Origin: Glandiceps talaboti | Taxonomy: Eukaryota; Hemichordata; Enteropneusta; Spengelidae | Assembly (NCBI RefSeq): GCF_964340395.1 | Contig: NC_135565.1 | Coordinates: 14,773,209 to 14,837,208, forward strand | Direction: 5' to 3' | DNA length: 64,000 nucleotides | Shown: positions 1-12,000 of the stretch, piece by piece | Layout of the letters: every line of letters starts with the position of its first letter | How positions within the stretch are numbered: the stretch's first letter is position 1 | Position numbers and translations under genes: made by a program | Notes under the pieces: generated by a model | Database searches by the model: none | Told to the model about the DNA's origin: nothing | Seen by the model: only the letters and a program-made list of their open reading frames with translations

Positions 1-1665
1 AGATAATCAGGCCTGCAGGGGTGGGATAGAGAGGAAAGATCAACAAGGCCAGGCATTCCTACAAGTGTATGCTTACACGTACACTCCAGTACGTACACTC
101 CAGTACCTACGTTTTTTTTGTAGAATTCGTCTTTCTTCAAAATAAGCTTGAATCTAGCAATGACGGTTTGCTATGGACACTCTCCAAGTATTTTGACATT
201 GGATAGGATACGTTTAAGACATCAAATCTAAAATTGAATGCTATTTTCAAAAGAAAAATAACACTCACAAGTAAAGCCACTCCCTTCGATTGCGCCTCCA
301 CATGGTGAATCAGAGAAAACAGATGTGTGTGACTTACGAGTTTTTAGGAGATGATCCCGGTTTTAGTATGTGATATAATTGTTGCAATATTTGACTCCCG
401 TCTATATCCTACCCCTGATAATGTATTTTTTTTATTACATGATGTCAAATAAAATATACTATATACTGTATTCTAAGTTATATCTGACGTTTGATAAGTC
501 TCAATGCACCAAATTGTTCAACTTTAAAATGACACTTTATCTAAAAGTGATGAATTAAAACTAATAAAGACGGATCGAAGTGAATTGTCGACAAATTTAT
601 TGATCTTATTAACTTTTTAAAAGGTGACTGTGCTAAGTAAGGGTGATTATATCATTACAGCAAGGATCACAGATATTATTAAACAGTATACATCTACAAC
701 CCTTGAGTGTTTTACGTTCAAATTGTGAGGACTCGTATTCACAGAATTACAGAATTCTGAAACGTTGGGCGGTCAAGTACACATGCACAAAATATTCTAC
801 ACTCAAGTTCAAGTTTTGTATGTAGACGTAATCAAACTGGTTATTAATCATAATTTCTTCAATATACATTTTGGACATTGGTGAAAGTTGCCTATCAAAT
901 GTTTGACTTACCTATTCAATTACTTGATCATGATATTCACCACTGACAATTCATTTATCTACGCACGACTCAGTTCGTAGACAAATGGAACGTGCTATCC
1001 GTTGAAAGCATGTTCTCAGGAGAATGTTACACCCAAGTGAGCGAACGCACGTTGAGACTCACTGGTGCCGGAAAACTGGGACGTTCGACTTGGCCTGCCG
1101 CGGCCGCGCGTTCATTGGTTGGTCGTCGCGTAGAACATGCCTAGCGCCCAGGAAAATACATTATTTTTTGCCAGGATATAGCGAAAAGTATGCCCAATGA
1201 AAATATAGTACGAGGTTTTCCTTGACCATCCACCAACCACTTTTACAGGCTGTTCAATTATAAAGTGACACAACGAATATAACGTTCCGTTGTTGTATCT
1301 GGAAATTCCACTCAACTTTAAAAATATTCTGGCCGTTTGCAGAATTGTGTTATTTTCTCTGTCGTTATTATTATTATTATGCTGATTAAATTTGGACGGT
1401 CTACAGGTAGGCGTGCGTGTGTGTGAAGGGGGGGGGGGGCGTACTCTTGCGTGTCCGATTCACTGATTTCTACGACTGCGACAGTACGCGCCACCGCCCT
1501 TCCGTGATTGAAATGGTTTCTTCCTATAACCCTGCTATTGCTGAAGCGTTGTATGGACATTGAGTCAGAAAACAGATATCGTTAATGGGGATATTTCTCC
1601 TTATTTCAGCACATAATTGGTTACATTTTCGACAATATCACTTCGATTTCGAGAGCACATCACTC
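1..1665. other. 5' flank of PHRF1, no gene recognised
   Basis: I see no convincing coding sequence here. Near the left end (about 80-110) there is a short direct repeat built on CACTCCAGTACGTA. Around 1085-1125 there is a small CpG-rich patch with a NotI-type GCGGCCGC and an inverted CCAAT box (ATTGGTTGG), which could belong to a promoter. Open frames at 1112-1315 and 1318-1560 on the minus strand have no recognisable domain and contain low-complexity runs, so I do not call them genes. Confidence 0.5.
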
Positions 1666-1745
1666 ACTAGCTACTTCCGGTATCTTTGGAATGTCTTCTC
1701 CGGATGCATTGTGGGATCACTCAGACACAAAATGGCGGATGTTTC
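1666..1745 (+). promoter_or_regulatory. Putative PHRF1 core promoter with ETS- and YY1-type motifs
   Basis: An ETS-type ACTTCCGG lies at 1673-1680, a second CCGGAT core near 1700-1705, and a YY1-type AAAATGGCGGAT at 1729-1740. This grouping is typical of TATA-less housekeeping promoters in animals, and YY1-type ATGGCGG motifs often sit just downstream of the start site. A good 5' splice site (GAG|GTGAGA) follows at 1769/1770. Assignment to PHRF1 is inferred from position and direction, because the coding start is 2.2 kb downstream and no other gene lies between. The patch could also drive a divergent gene outside the window. Confidence 0.45.
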
Positions 1746-1769
1746 TGTCCGGGCTGACTCGTAATTGAG
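1690..1769 (+). other. Putative non-coding first exon of PHRF1
   Basis: The sequence between the ETS/YY1 patch and the donor GAG|GTGAGA (1769/1770) has only a very short open frame starting at the ATG of the YY1 motif, which stops within about 10 codons. It is therefore most likely 5' untranslated. The matching acceptor may be the pyrimidine-poor GTTACAG ending at 3890, 37 bases before the PHRF1 start codon. The exact start is unknown, and cDNA would be needed to confirm the exon. Confidence 0.3.
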
Positions 1770-2884
1770 GTGAGAATTTTTTTTCGAAATTCATCTTTAA
1801 TACAGTAAAATATGCGTACGGTCTCACCAAATTATGACGAAATTGATTTTGTTTCACCATTTTACCAAGATCTTTTTGAAATTTATGGAACATTTTTCTC
1901 ACTAACACGAGGGGAAAGTTTATACTGAGCGGCGTTGTATCCGCTGACCGAAGCGTTATTACATGTAGTAAAACTCGATGAATGTGAAACGTTTTCGCTT
2001 GCCAAGCAAATCTGGGAAGGACGTGAAAATACTGTTAACTGTGTCATTACGACCTGCATTTAAATGTAATTGTCATGTTCGTTTGTTCTGAGAGATGAAA
2101 TACAGCGCTAAATCTGCACAATCTTTGGGAAAAAACCAGCGACCATAACACTTCGTCGGCGTCGTAAAAACCCAGGCGAGGTACGCAGTCTTTGACATTG
2201 TCACCCAGTGCAGTGGAAACACCCGTTTACTAAAATTGTTGTCATCAAAGTCGTGGTCAGTTTACTACCTATTTCTACGTTTTATATGCATGTTGATGGG
2301 TGCAAGTAGGGCGCATTGACAGACATCTTACTTCAGAAGCAAAGACTGTCATTCGCAGTGTTGTGAATGCGTACACAAAAGGTCAAGTGGCAGTCATTGC
2401 ATTATAGAATGGCCAGACACAGCGTACATATCATGTGTTGTTTTTTTATTCCGAGTAGTTGCGGAAGCTAGATGTATGAGATATTTAAAAAAAAATATTT
2501 TATGGGATGTTTGTAATTTTAAACAATGCTGGTATCACAATTTGTTTATTCCCAGAGTCAGAGAATGCTAGTACCATCTGAATATAACCAAACAAACAAA
2601 TCACTGGTGTCGCCACTGTCGAAACCATCCATAAACTAGACACTTTTGTTCTGAAACCAGACTGTAGGCTACTTTACATCTCATTCTGAGATCTTGCTGA
2701 CTGCCAGATATGCAAATAGCAAAGTCATGACATTTACATCTAAACAAAGGGATGTTCTGTCATTCATTGGTTTGTACAGTCACTGAAGTAGTGACCCATA
2801 TGTATATCATATAAGCAGGAACTTGTTGTAAAGACCTGATCCCAGATTCTCGCATAAGTGTTGAGTCGTAAGGCCTAAGAAAAA

Positions 2885-3400
2885 ATTGTGTGGTTCTGAT
2901 TACGCTCAATTTTAGAATAGGTGGGGTAGGTAGATTTTTTATTTTATTATATATATATTTTTTTTCAGTGTTTTATTTAAGGGCGGTAAGTAGGTAAAAT
3001 CTACCGGGGTTCCCACATCATTTTACCGGGGTTCCCCACCTAAACTATGATACATTGCATGGGAAGCACTACCAGTTTTACCTCTTTCCCCCTTTCTGTT
3101 ACCGGGGTTCCCAAACCTTAGCAAAAACACTGTTTTTCATATGTGACTGCCTCGTTCAGTTATGTTTTCCATTGTTTTCCATATGGTCTCTGTGTTATTG
3201 GTTTCTCCTCATCGGATGTACAGCCATTACAGATTGGAAGAACAGTTTTATATTGTCTTTTTAAGATGATGTCAGTTTTGGCATCCACTATTTCTTGCGA
3301 GACTTCACAATTTTCATCATTTTATTATATTTTTCTCTTGAATACGTAAAAAAAATTTTAGGATCAGAGTGAAAAACTAGGTGGAACCAAACAATTTTTT
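2885..3400 (+). mobile_element. MITE-like element, family M1, copy 1
   Basis: The left end reads AAAAATTGTGTGGTTCTGAT. The right end is its approximate inverse (GGAACCAAACAATTTTT near 3385-3400), giving terminal inverted repeats of about 16 bases. The interior contains a segment close to CATCGGATGTACAGCCATT followed by the reverse of TCCAATCTGT, shared in opposite orientation with copies near 34.93-35.28 and 37.79-38.06 kb. There is no coding capacity, so it is a non-autonomous DNA transposon of unknown superfamily. It lies in the presumed 5'-UTR intron of PHRF1. Confidence 0.6.
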
Positions 3401-3520
3401 TTTGGCCAAAGGATTGTGTACGGCTATTATTTTATTGAGAACCAACTTTTTCTTAGCTCTGACAGAATTTTGATCTTACTCCAAAGTGGGCTTTAAATTT
3501 CTACCAATTGCATTAAGATA

Positions 3521-3522
<2 letters not shown>

Positions 3523-3613
<91 letters not shown>
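3523..3613. repeat. (AT)n microsatellite
   Basis: An uninterrupted AT dinucleotide run of about 90 bases upstream of the PHRF1 coding start. It has no coding content. Confidence 0.95.
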
Positions 3614-3616
<3 letters not shown>

Positions 3617-3639
3617 GAAAATTGATACGTATGTTTGTA

Positions 3640-3926
3640 TTTGTGTGTTACAGTATACTTATAAGTTATCACTATAACCCAGGGTTACCAATACAAGAAT
3701 TGTAGCAGTGTGCATGTAAAAAAAAGGTGTTCAACACTTTGTATACTATTTATATGTTACAGTGTACATGTAAGTTATGTCATTGTAACCCAGGGTTACC
3801 AATACAAGAATTGTAGATTTAACACTTACATTGCAGTGTGCATGTAAAAAAAAGGTGTTTAACACTTTGTATACTATTTATATGTTACAGTGTACATGTA
3901 AGTTATCACTTTTAACCAGTGCAAAG
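3640..3926 (+). repeat. Short tandem duplication abutting the PHRF1 start codon
   Basis: The unit contains CAGGGTTACCAATACAAGAA, GTGTGCATGTAAAAAAAAGG and AACACTTTGTATACTATTTA. It occurs twice in full (about 3653-3761 and 3762-3889), and a third partial unit runs into the start codon at 3927. Each unit starts with an acceptor-like GTTACAG or GTGTTACAG (AG at 3652-3653, 3761-3762 and 3889-3890), so any 3' splice site for the 5' UTR exists in three near-identical versions. Confidence 0.75.
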
Positions 3927-4176
3927 ATGGCAGACAGAGAAGACGCTGTTGATGATCTACCATTCATTTTACAATCTGGGGATCTATTAACTGGTCCACC
4001 ACACGGCAGAAAGAGAAAAATAGAAGAAGGCTCACCTTTTGACACAGACAGTGAATCAGAGTCATCGGGTGATGACGACCACAAAGATGGCAATGTTGGA
4101 TCAGAAAATAAAAAACAGAAATTTGATGATGAGGATAATGATAAAGATGAAAGTGAGGAGGATGATGATGATGAAG
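3927..4176 (+). CDS. PHRF1: PHRF1 coding exon 1 (acidic N-terminus)
   Basis: Begins [18 protein letters not shown] and becomes Asp/Glu-rich with a KRKIEE basic patch. The donor GAAG|GTAATC ends the exon in phase 1. Reading through the donor gives a spurious 226-residue frame that enters a hAT-type MITE. Confidence 0.85.
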
Positions 4177-6045
4177 GTAATCACATCTCAAGATCCAAGA
4201 AAAAATTATTATTTTTACTCTGTATAGGGCAGGGCTCGAAATTAATTTTTTTCTTTGGTATTCTTAGTGGGCTACCAATTTCAGAAAGTGCTGGCCCAAG
4301 GATGTTGACCTATAGTCCTAAATTCCTGAACCAAAAACAGAGCTCTTCTATTGGAAATATGAGTGTTATTAATATATTTTTTAAAGTCAGTAAATCTTCC
4401 ATTAACTTAAATGATTACATAATCAGTTGTAGCCTGAGTGGACTACAAGCTGCAAATTATGGTAGTCCCATGACAAGAATTGGTTGTCTGTGGACACGGC
4501 ACTACTGTTAATTTCGAGCCCTGGAGGGTCTTTCAAGAATGTCTGAGACTAATGTCTTTTTTGTGAAAACAACTCAAAATTTTGAGACTAGTTGTCAATG
4601 ATACATAGACCACTAAACACTGCTTATAGATTATCCAATGTATATTGTAGTACTAGTAGTCTGTGCATGTTTGACCAATTGAAATCAGTAGACAACTGTA
4701 TGGTGAAACAATTCATTCCCAAATTTAAATATGAGATTGTAGTCTGTTAGACCAGTGGAAATCAATAGAAAACTAATGCTGGAACAGTTCCTATTGCTAA
4801 ATCTGACTACCCGAGTTAAAATACAAAAACTGAATTTTGAGTCCTTGGAGGCGTGTGTAGTAGCAAATCTTGCCATTTTTGTGTACCCATTTACTGCATA
4901 GACTAATATCCTCATTATCATAGTCTCATTTAAATTTGTAAATGCATGAAAAGATTGGGAGGCTGTACATTTTGTACCCATTTATTTGTAATTGCTATAC
5001 AGTGTTACAACTGCAGACATCAGACCGTGGACAAACAGAACTTGTTACAAACAAGGAAAATAAACAAATTAATTGGATTAATAACACTTGGCTCAGCATG
5101 TTGGAAAAACCGAGACTTGTATTACATTCCATATGGTTTGATAAGAACAGATTTATGGCCTCTTTATGTGTACATGAAATGCCAGGAAAACTAGAAATCT
5201 GTTTGTGAATGTGAATGTAAAGTGGCCATAAAACTGTTCTTATTAAATGATGGAATATAATACAAGTCTTTGTACTTCCAACATGCTGTGCCAAGTGTTA
5301 TTAATCCAATTCTTTTGTTTACTTTCCCTGTTTGTAACATGTTTCGTTTGTCCACGGTTTGATGCCTGCAGCTGTATATACTGTAGAGGGAGACATTGTT
5401 AAGAAACATGTTGGTTTCCTGGTTGACTTGCTGATGTTTCATTTAAACCCAAAGATTTTGAATCTGTCCCACATTAGTACTGTAATATCAATGGTGTCAT
5501 AAAGAATTGATCAGACCATTGTTTATATCACTAACATTTTCGGTGCAAGACTTGTTTTTCTTGCTATTATTTTAACCCCAAAAATGATCCAATATACTGT
5601 TATTTGCTGTGTGTATGACCTGTAGATGGAGATGATGATGATGATGATGATGATGAGGAAGAAGATGATGATGAAAGTGATCATGAGGCGAATGATGGAG
5701 AACACCAAGCAGAGGAAGAGGAGGGTGAATCTGATGATGATAATGAAGAGGAGGAAGGAGGTAATATTAATTGCCCCCTTATCTTTCATCCCATAATGTA
5801 AAGCTTACATACATACATACATACATACATACATGCATACATACATACATACATACATACATACATACATACATACATACATACATACATACATACATAA
5901 ATACATGCATACATACATACATACATACATAAATACATGCACACATGCACACATACATACATACATAAATACATGCATACATACATACATACATACATAC
6001 ACACATACATACATACATACATACATACATACATACATACATACA

Positions 6046-6077
<32 letters not shown>

Positions 6078-9000
6078 CATACATACATAAATACAGTACA
6101 TACATACATACATACATACATACATACATACATACATGCATACATACATACATACATACATACATAAATACAGTACATACATACATACATACATACATAC
6201 ATACATACATACATACATACATACTAACATACATACAACGAAATATCCCATGTGATTAACATTTGTATGTCTTTGATGTATGATTGTTACTGTAGTGTAA
6301 AACCAACAACATACCAGTAACTAATGAGCATTTCTACTCACAGTCAAACAAATTTGGAAGCAAATCCTAAAGTGTCAAGTGTTTTTTCCAGGACATCTGA
6401 CAGTAGTCCATTGCACTACATCCCTCATGACGTTGACATGACGACATCAGCAGAAAATGTTGGACTTGCTTCTAAGAAAGTTTTGATGTTGTGAATGGAA
6501 ATTTTCATTAGTTACTATTATGTTGTTGGTTTTTTCACCACCGTAACAGTGTTACACCAGAGATTTTGTGTCATTTGACACACATTTTCTGTGCCTGACC
6601 CACTTTTTAAAAAGTGACAGGTCATAGATAACCCACTCTGAAAGATGTTCTAATACAAAAATTTCAAAATTCTGCGACTCATCAATGTGAAAAGCAATGT
6701 ACTAATTTTTATAAAAAAGGAGACTTTAAGTTTGTAATCTCTTCTGAAGACTTAGTGATGTTACTCACACTTACCACAATATAATCTCTCCCTGTATTCA
6801 AATAGCGAATTCCATATGATACTTATTTGTACAAAGTAATGTTAGATGTGAATAAACTTTATCCTGATAAATTTCGTCAACCTCAGGTTCTTGCATTACT
6901 TTCATCTCATCAGTTGCACAATAAGGATTGCACATAATTATTCTTTTGTTCTGGACATACTTTTTCTATAGCTCTGCCAGACAACTGTTCTTTCATCCCT
7001 ACATTTTAACCCTTTTTTATGAGTTAGCCTTTACATTTCTCTAATTCAACATCATCAAAGGATGGCTGTAGCGAACTTGCAATCCAGACTGAGCATACTC
7101 AGATGCAAAGGACTATGGGATTATCTGTGTTTATCGTAATACCTAATCTGGAGTTACCGATAAAAAAACCTCCCACAGTGGTCAGGGTAAACTATGAATT
7201 GACCATTCGTGGTTACAAACAATGTAACAGTATTGTTTACAATACCAATTTATTAGTATTTATTATCACATTTCCCATGATGCAACATTCAACATGGCGG
7301 GTTTGCAAGTTCCCTATTCTCCTCACATATCAATATTTTGTCACTCAGGATGTCACGATGACGTAGCAATACATTTTGTGGCTGTCATACATCAGGTTCT
7401 CAGGAACCAATAATGTAGGCATACATTGTGATGATGTAGAATGGCCTGAAAATACATCCTGTATTTAATGTTTGAACACGTACAACTTTGCTTGCACAAT
7501 GTTTAAAACACTATTCTCTTTTGTTCCTAAGAAGATGATTCCGAAGATGACAGTGAAGATGATGATGATGATGATGAAGAAGATGATGATAATGAAGATG
7601 AAGAAAATGAGGAGGATGAAACTCATGAGTGTTCAGATGTAGAGACTGAGAAATGTCCTGTGTGTTTAAATCCATTTGAAGAACAAGATGTGGGGACACC
7701 TGAAAGCTGTGACCATACATTTTGTCTGGAATGTATTCTAGAATGGTCCAAGGTAGGAGAATGAATTGATGGAGTCAAATACAAATGTATCTGTGAAAAT
7801 AATAGTCATATGGTTGTTCAGATCCCATTATTTTGTCTGTCACATATTTACCGCTATCTAGTGGCAATACAAATTGTGATGGAAATTGATAATGTCATTT
7901 CGTATCTCCATTATTTTGTCTGTCACAAGCAATCCTCACATTTTAGCGCCACCTAGTGGCAATATAAGCTGTAATGGAAATTGATAATATATTTAGAAAA
8001 TCTAAAATGGCAGTAATAAGCCAAATATTGTGAATTTGTTTACACTAGTTTTATATCAGCTCGTCAGAGTTTAATGAAAACTAAAACTAATCAAGTTAAC
8101 AAGTATATATTACTATCAGTTGCAAATTCAAAAACGTTTGCTAACTGTTGGTTGTGCAGTATTTGTCTGTACAAAAACTAGAAGCATTAATGAATATTTT
8201 GTATCCCTTTAGAATGTAAATACTTGTCCAGTGGATCGTCAACTTTTCCGTTCTATACTGGTTCGACATTCCTATCACGGAACTGTTGTGAGACGTATAG
8301 AAGTTGATGATCGTACCGTGGAAGAAGATGAAGATGATGGCGATGAACCAACGTATTGTGAGGTATGGTATAGTTAGTCATCTTCTACTGTTCACGTTGT
8401 TTGCAGTTCATGCGATAACATTTTACCCTCATACTAGAGGGTCAAAATGAAACAAGAAGGTCAGCTATGCATGTGTAGTACGTAGAGCAGAAGCCATGTT
8501 GTCGACCACGAATTTGAATGATTATTATACTTGTGACATGCCTAGGTTGTACAATTCTATTTCAGGTAATAGAATTTCAAACCCTTGAAGACACTTGCCT
8601 GATTTTCATGTAAGGAGGACACCCTCACATGGCCATAAATTGCCATTATCCAGCAACATATTAACCAATCAGAGAGATCCTTTAAAGTAAACAAATGACT
8701 ATTTGGAAAAGTTATAGCTTCACACATGACAAATGGATGCAGCAATCTTAAAATGAAAGCCCATGAATCACTTATGTGGAATGCATTGCTAGTTGCTGTA
8801 ATCAGATAACATTTTGCTGTGTAGATAAGTCAAATATTGTGTTTTGGCTATCAATTCTGAAATCACTGAATGCAAAGCTTGCTCATTGTCAGTCTCTAAA
8901 GATATAAATTTCACACTTCCTTAGGTGTGTGGCCGATGTGACAGGGAAGACAGACTCTTACTATGCGATGGCTGTGACTCTGGGTATCACTGTGAATGTT

Positions 9001-12000
9001 TAGACCCTCCACTTGAATCCATCCCCATTGAGGAATGGTTTTGTCCAGAATGTACCACAGATGACAAGGAAGGTAAGTGTATAATTGTGTGATGAATTTT
9101 GGTTATCATTTTGAATGTTTAGCCCCTCCATTTTGAATCCATCCCCATTGAGGGATGGTTTTACCAGTACGAACCACAGATAAAAAGGGGTGTACATATA
9201 ACTTATAAGTTAACTGTGTCATGGACTTTGGTTATCACTTTGAATGGTAAGACTTGCTCTGCTTGAACCTATCCCTATTGAGGAATGGTTTTGTCCAGAA
9301 TATATCATGGTTCCGGCGGGATGGGGTCATAGCTTACTGTGTGACAGGATTTAGACATGCTGTCTGACTGCAAGTCTGTGGATCTTTCACTTGAATGTAT
9401 ACCTACCTGTTCTAGAATTGTTGTGTATTTGTTCACTATTTGGTAATATAAGTACTTTGGTAAATCCAAATGTTGTGGTAAAATTATGAATCTTGAGAAC
9501 AATAATTTTCTTTTCAGAATTAGCTGAGATTATCAGCAGTGATGAAGATGAACTACTCAATCTTCTAGATGATCAAACACCAGATCTGTCTATATCACGA
9601 TTACGGCAGAGGCCGATGAGAGCAATAGCTCGTACACGTGTCAGTGAGCGTGTACGAGCCAATGTCCAGAGAGCTAGAGAGAGGGCACGAGAGAGAGCTG
9701 GGTGGGAAGATACTGAGACAGAGGTGAGTATTAGTTAAGAGCTGGTCAGGTTCATAGTTACAGCAGAAATATCGAAGGGTTGTCAAAAGACTGTGTATCG
9801 TACACATTTTATGTTCCCAAGAACAATTTAGATGGGTTAGAAACAGGCTTCCAACAGAGACACAGAGAGACAAACAGACAGAACGCTAAGGTAGAAAGTG
9901 AATAGAGTGTAAACTGGTGTAACACAATTGGCAACTATGACTGGTCAGATTAGTTCTCACCTGCTATGAATTTGCTTATGTCTATTCAATTCAAAGAGTA
10001 CAAGAAGAGCGACTATCACTACAGAAAGGTCAAGAACAACTCCAAGAGCAAGATCAACCTCTACAACCAAGCGTAGTACAAGTAAAACAAAAACCAAGAA
10101 GACCACAAGAAAAAGGAAAACTACAAAGCGAAAGGGTGTGAAACGAAAAACTCGCAAAAAGAAAACCCCAACTTCAAAGACCAAGACGGGCACCAAGAGG
10201 AAAACAAAGAAACGAAGACGGAGAAGGAAAACAAAGGGAAGAAGAACTAAAACTTCTACAAAGAAAAGAACCAGTAAAGTGAAAGCACCAATTCCGAAGA
10301 CTGTACGAGGTCGCATTGCTAATAAATTAGGACTGGTGAAAGCACGGACAGGAAGTATCGTACCTGATGTCAAAGGTCATTCAGCCAGGTCTTTAGACTA
10401 CAGACGTAGTGAAATTGGTGTAGCGTCATTATCACTCACTGGTGACGACGGTTTCCTTTATCAAGGGTAAGAGATTTTATTGTTAGTGATAAAACATTTA
10501 CGTCATTACAAATCATTATCAGTTGGATGTTATGCATGTTCTTGTTTTGTCTGACATTGTTACAGGGACGTATGGCATCTGCCATATAGTTCTTGTTTAT
10601 TAAAACAACTCTGTAAGAGATAAACACATTCAACAACTGCATCCATGTTGATTTTTGTTCCAGCACAACTTCCTTTATTTGGTGTTTTGGATCTAGGATA
10701 GCGTGATGTGTTATGTTTTGACAACTTACAACACTTAATATATTGTATGTCTTTACATTTACATGCACCTTGTTGCATTCTTGACTGCCACGAACAAGCA
10801 AATGAACTGATGTTATTTTGCAAGATGTAGTTGTTACCAAGTCCTGTATTGTATTGCTCAGTCATGCTGTTTGAAAACCCTTATAGATTACCGGTCTATT
10901 TTAAGATACTTGTTTAAACTATCAGCCCTTTCAGTTATCACACATCCAATGGATGACATGTCCAAATGTATGCATGACAAGTCATTCATTTCATGTCAAA
11001 TATGGATGTAAAATTTAGATACTGAGGTTGTAATATGTCTTCCAGGGAAGAGGCTGGCGCTAGTACCCAGCATGCAACAGTTTCAGGAGTAGCAACCACT
11101 GGAATGTCTAGACGTCATGTTAAATTACTGTCAAGATCTGCCCTGTGTTCACATCAACCAGTAGCTAAACCAATGGCAAGGCGTAGGTAAGTCGTATCAC
11201 TGATGGACATTCATGTTTTGTATCAAGTTTGGTCATGTGTGTGAATGCTTTTGTTGTTCTAAACTTCTGGTATAGTGCAACATGATTGTATCATGTATGC
11301 CCATGATGTGTAATGCAAAACCACACAACTCTCTCTCTCTCTACATGCTTCTGTATAGGTTATCTTGCTTTAGTTTAGCCAACTGTTATTCTTCAAAACT
11401 TTATTTTTTGATACGGAAAGGGTGACGTTCCAATCCCTGGGTTATGGTGTTACAAAATGTATCTTAATATTAAGGATTACATTGGATCATTCTGATGTTC
11501 TCAATGAACCTATTCTATAGCTCTGCTAAACAACGTGTTTTTACAAATAGATTTTAATCCTAATCTGATATGGTTAAATGAATGAATTATGATACAAATG
11601 CTACAAGCAAGATGTGTAATTGCATTCCATATTACAGAATGGGAAAAGCATGTCTTCATCTTGCTATGACTTTCTTTGAGTTGAGTTATATACATAATGT
11701 ACAGTTTATCCTTTGTATATCATTTATAAGGTGTGTGGTCAAACCTTGTTCTCAATGGCATAAACTGAAAGTACACATTAGAATACACAGCTCATAGATT
11801 ACATTCAAACTATCACTATTCTTCATCTTCAAATGATCTTGTCCCTCTTTTTTGCTACAGAGAGAACAGAGCTACAGAGACGGTTTCCATACCAACACCA
11901 CCAGTGCTAGATCTGTTGGGTAGTATTATGCAGGGACAGACCTTGCTACACATGCCAAGTAGTAACGTCACAATCAGCAGAGACGGCTCACTAAAACCAA

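Noticed and set aside
4177-4511. C-terminal extension of PHRF1 exon 1
   Set aside because: It lies beyond a consensus donor, and its residues are encoded by a hAT-like MITE with clear inverted ends.
5779-6251. Cys/Tyr/Met/Val or His/Thr/Tyr repeat proteins
   Set aside because: All are readings of one TACA microsatellite in several frames on both strands.
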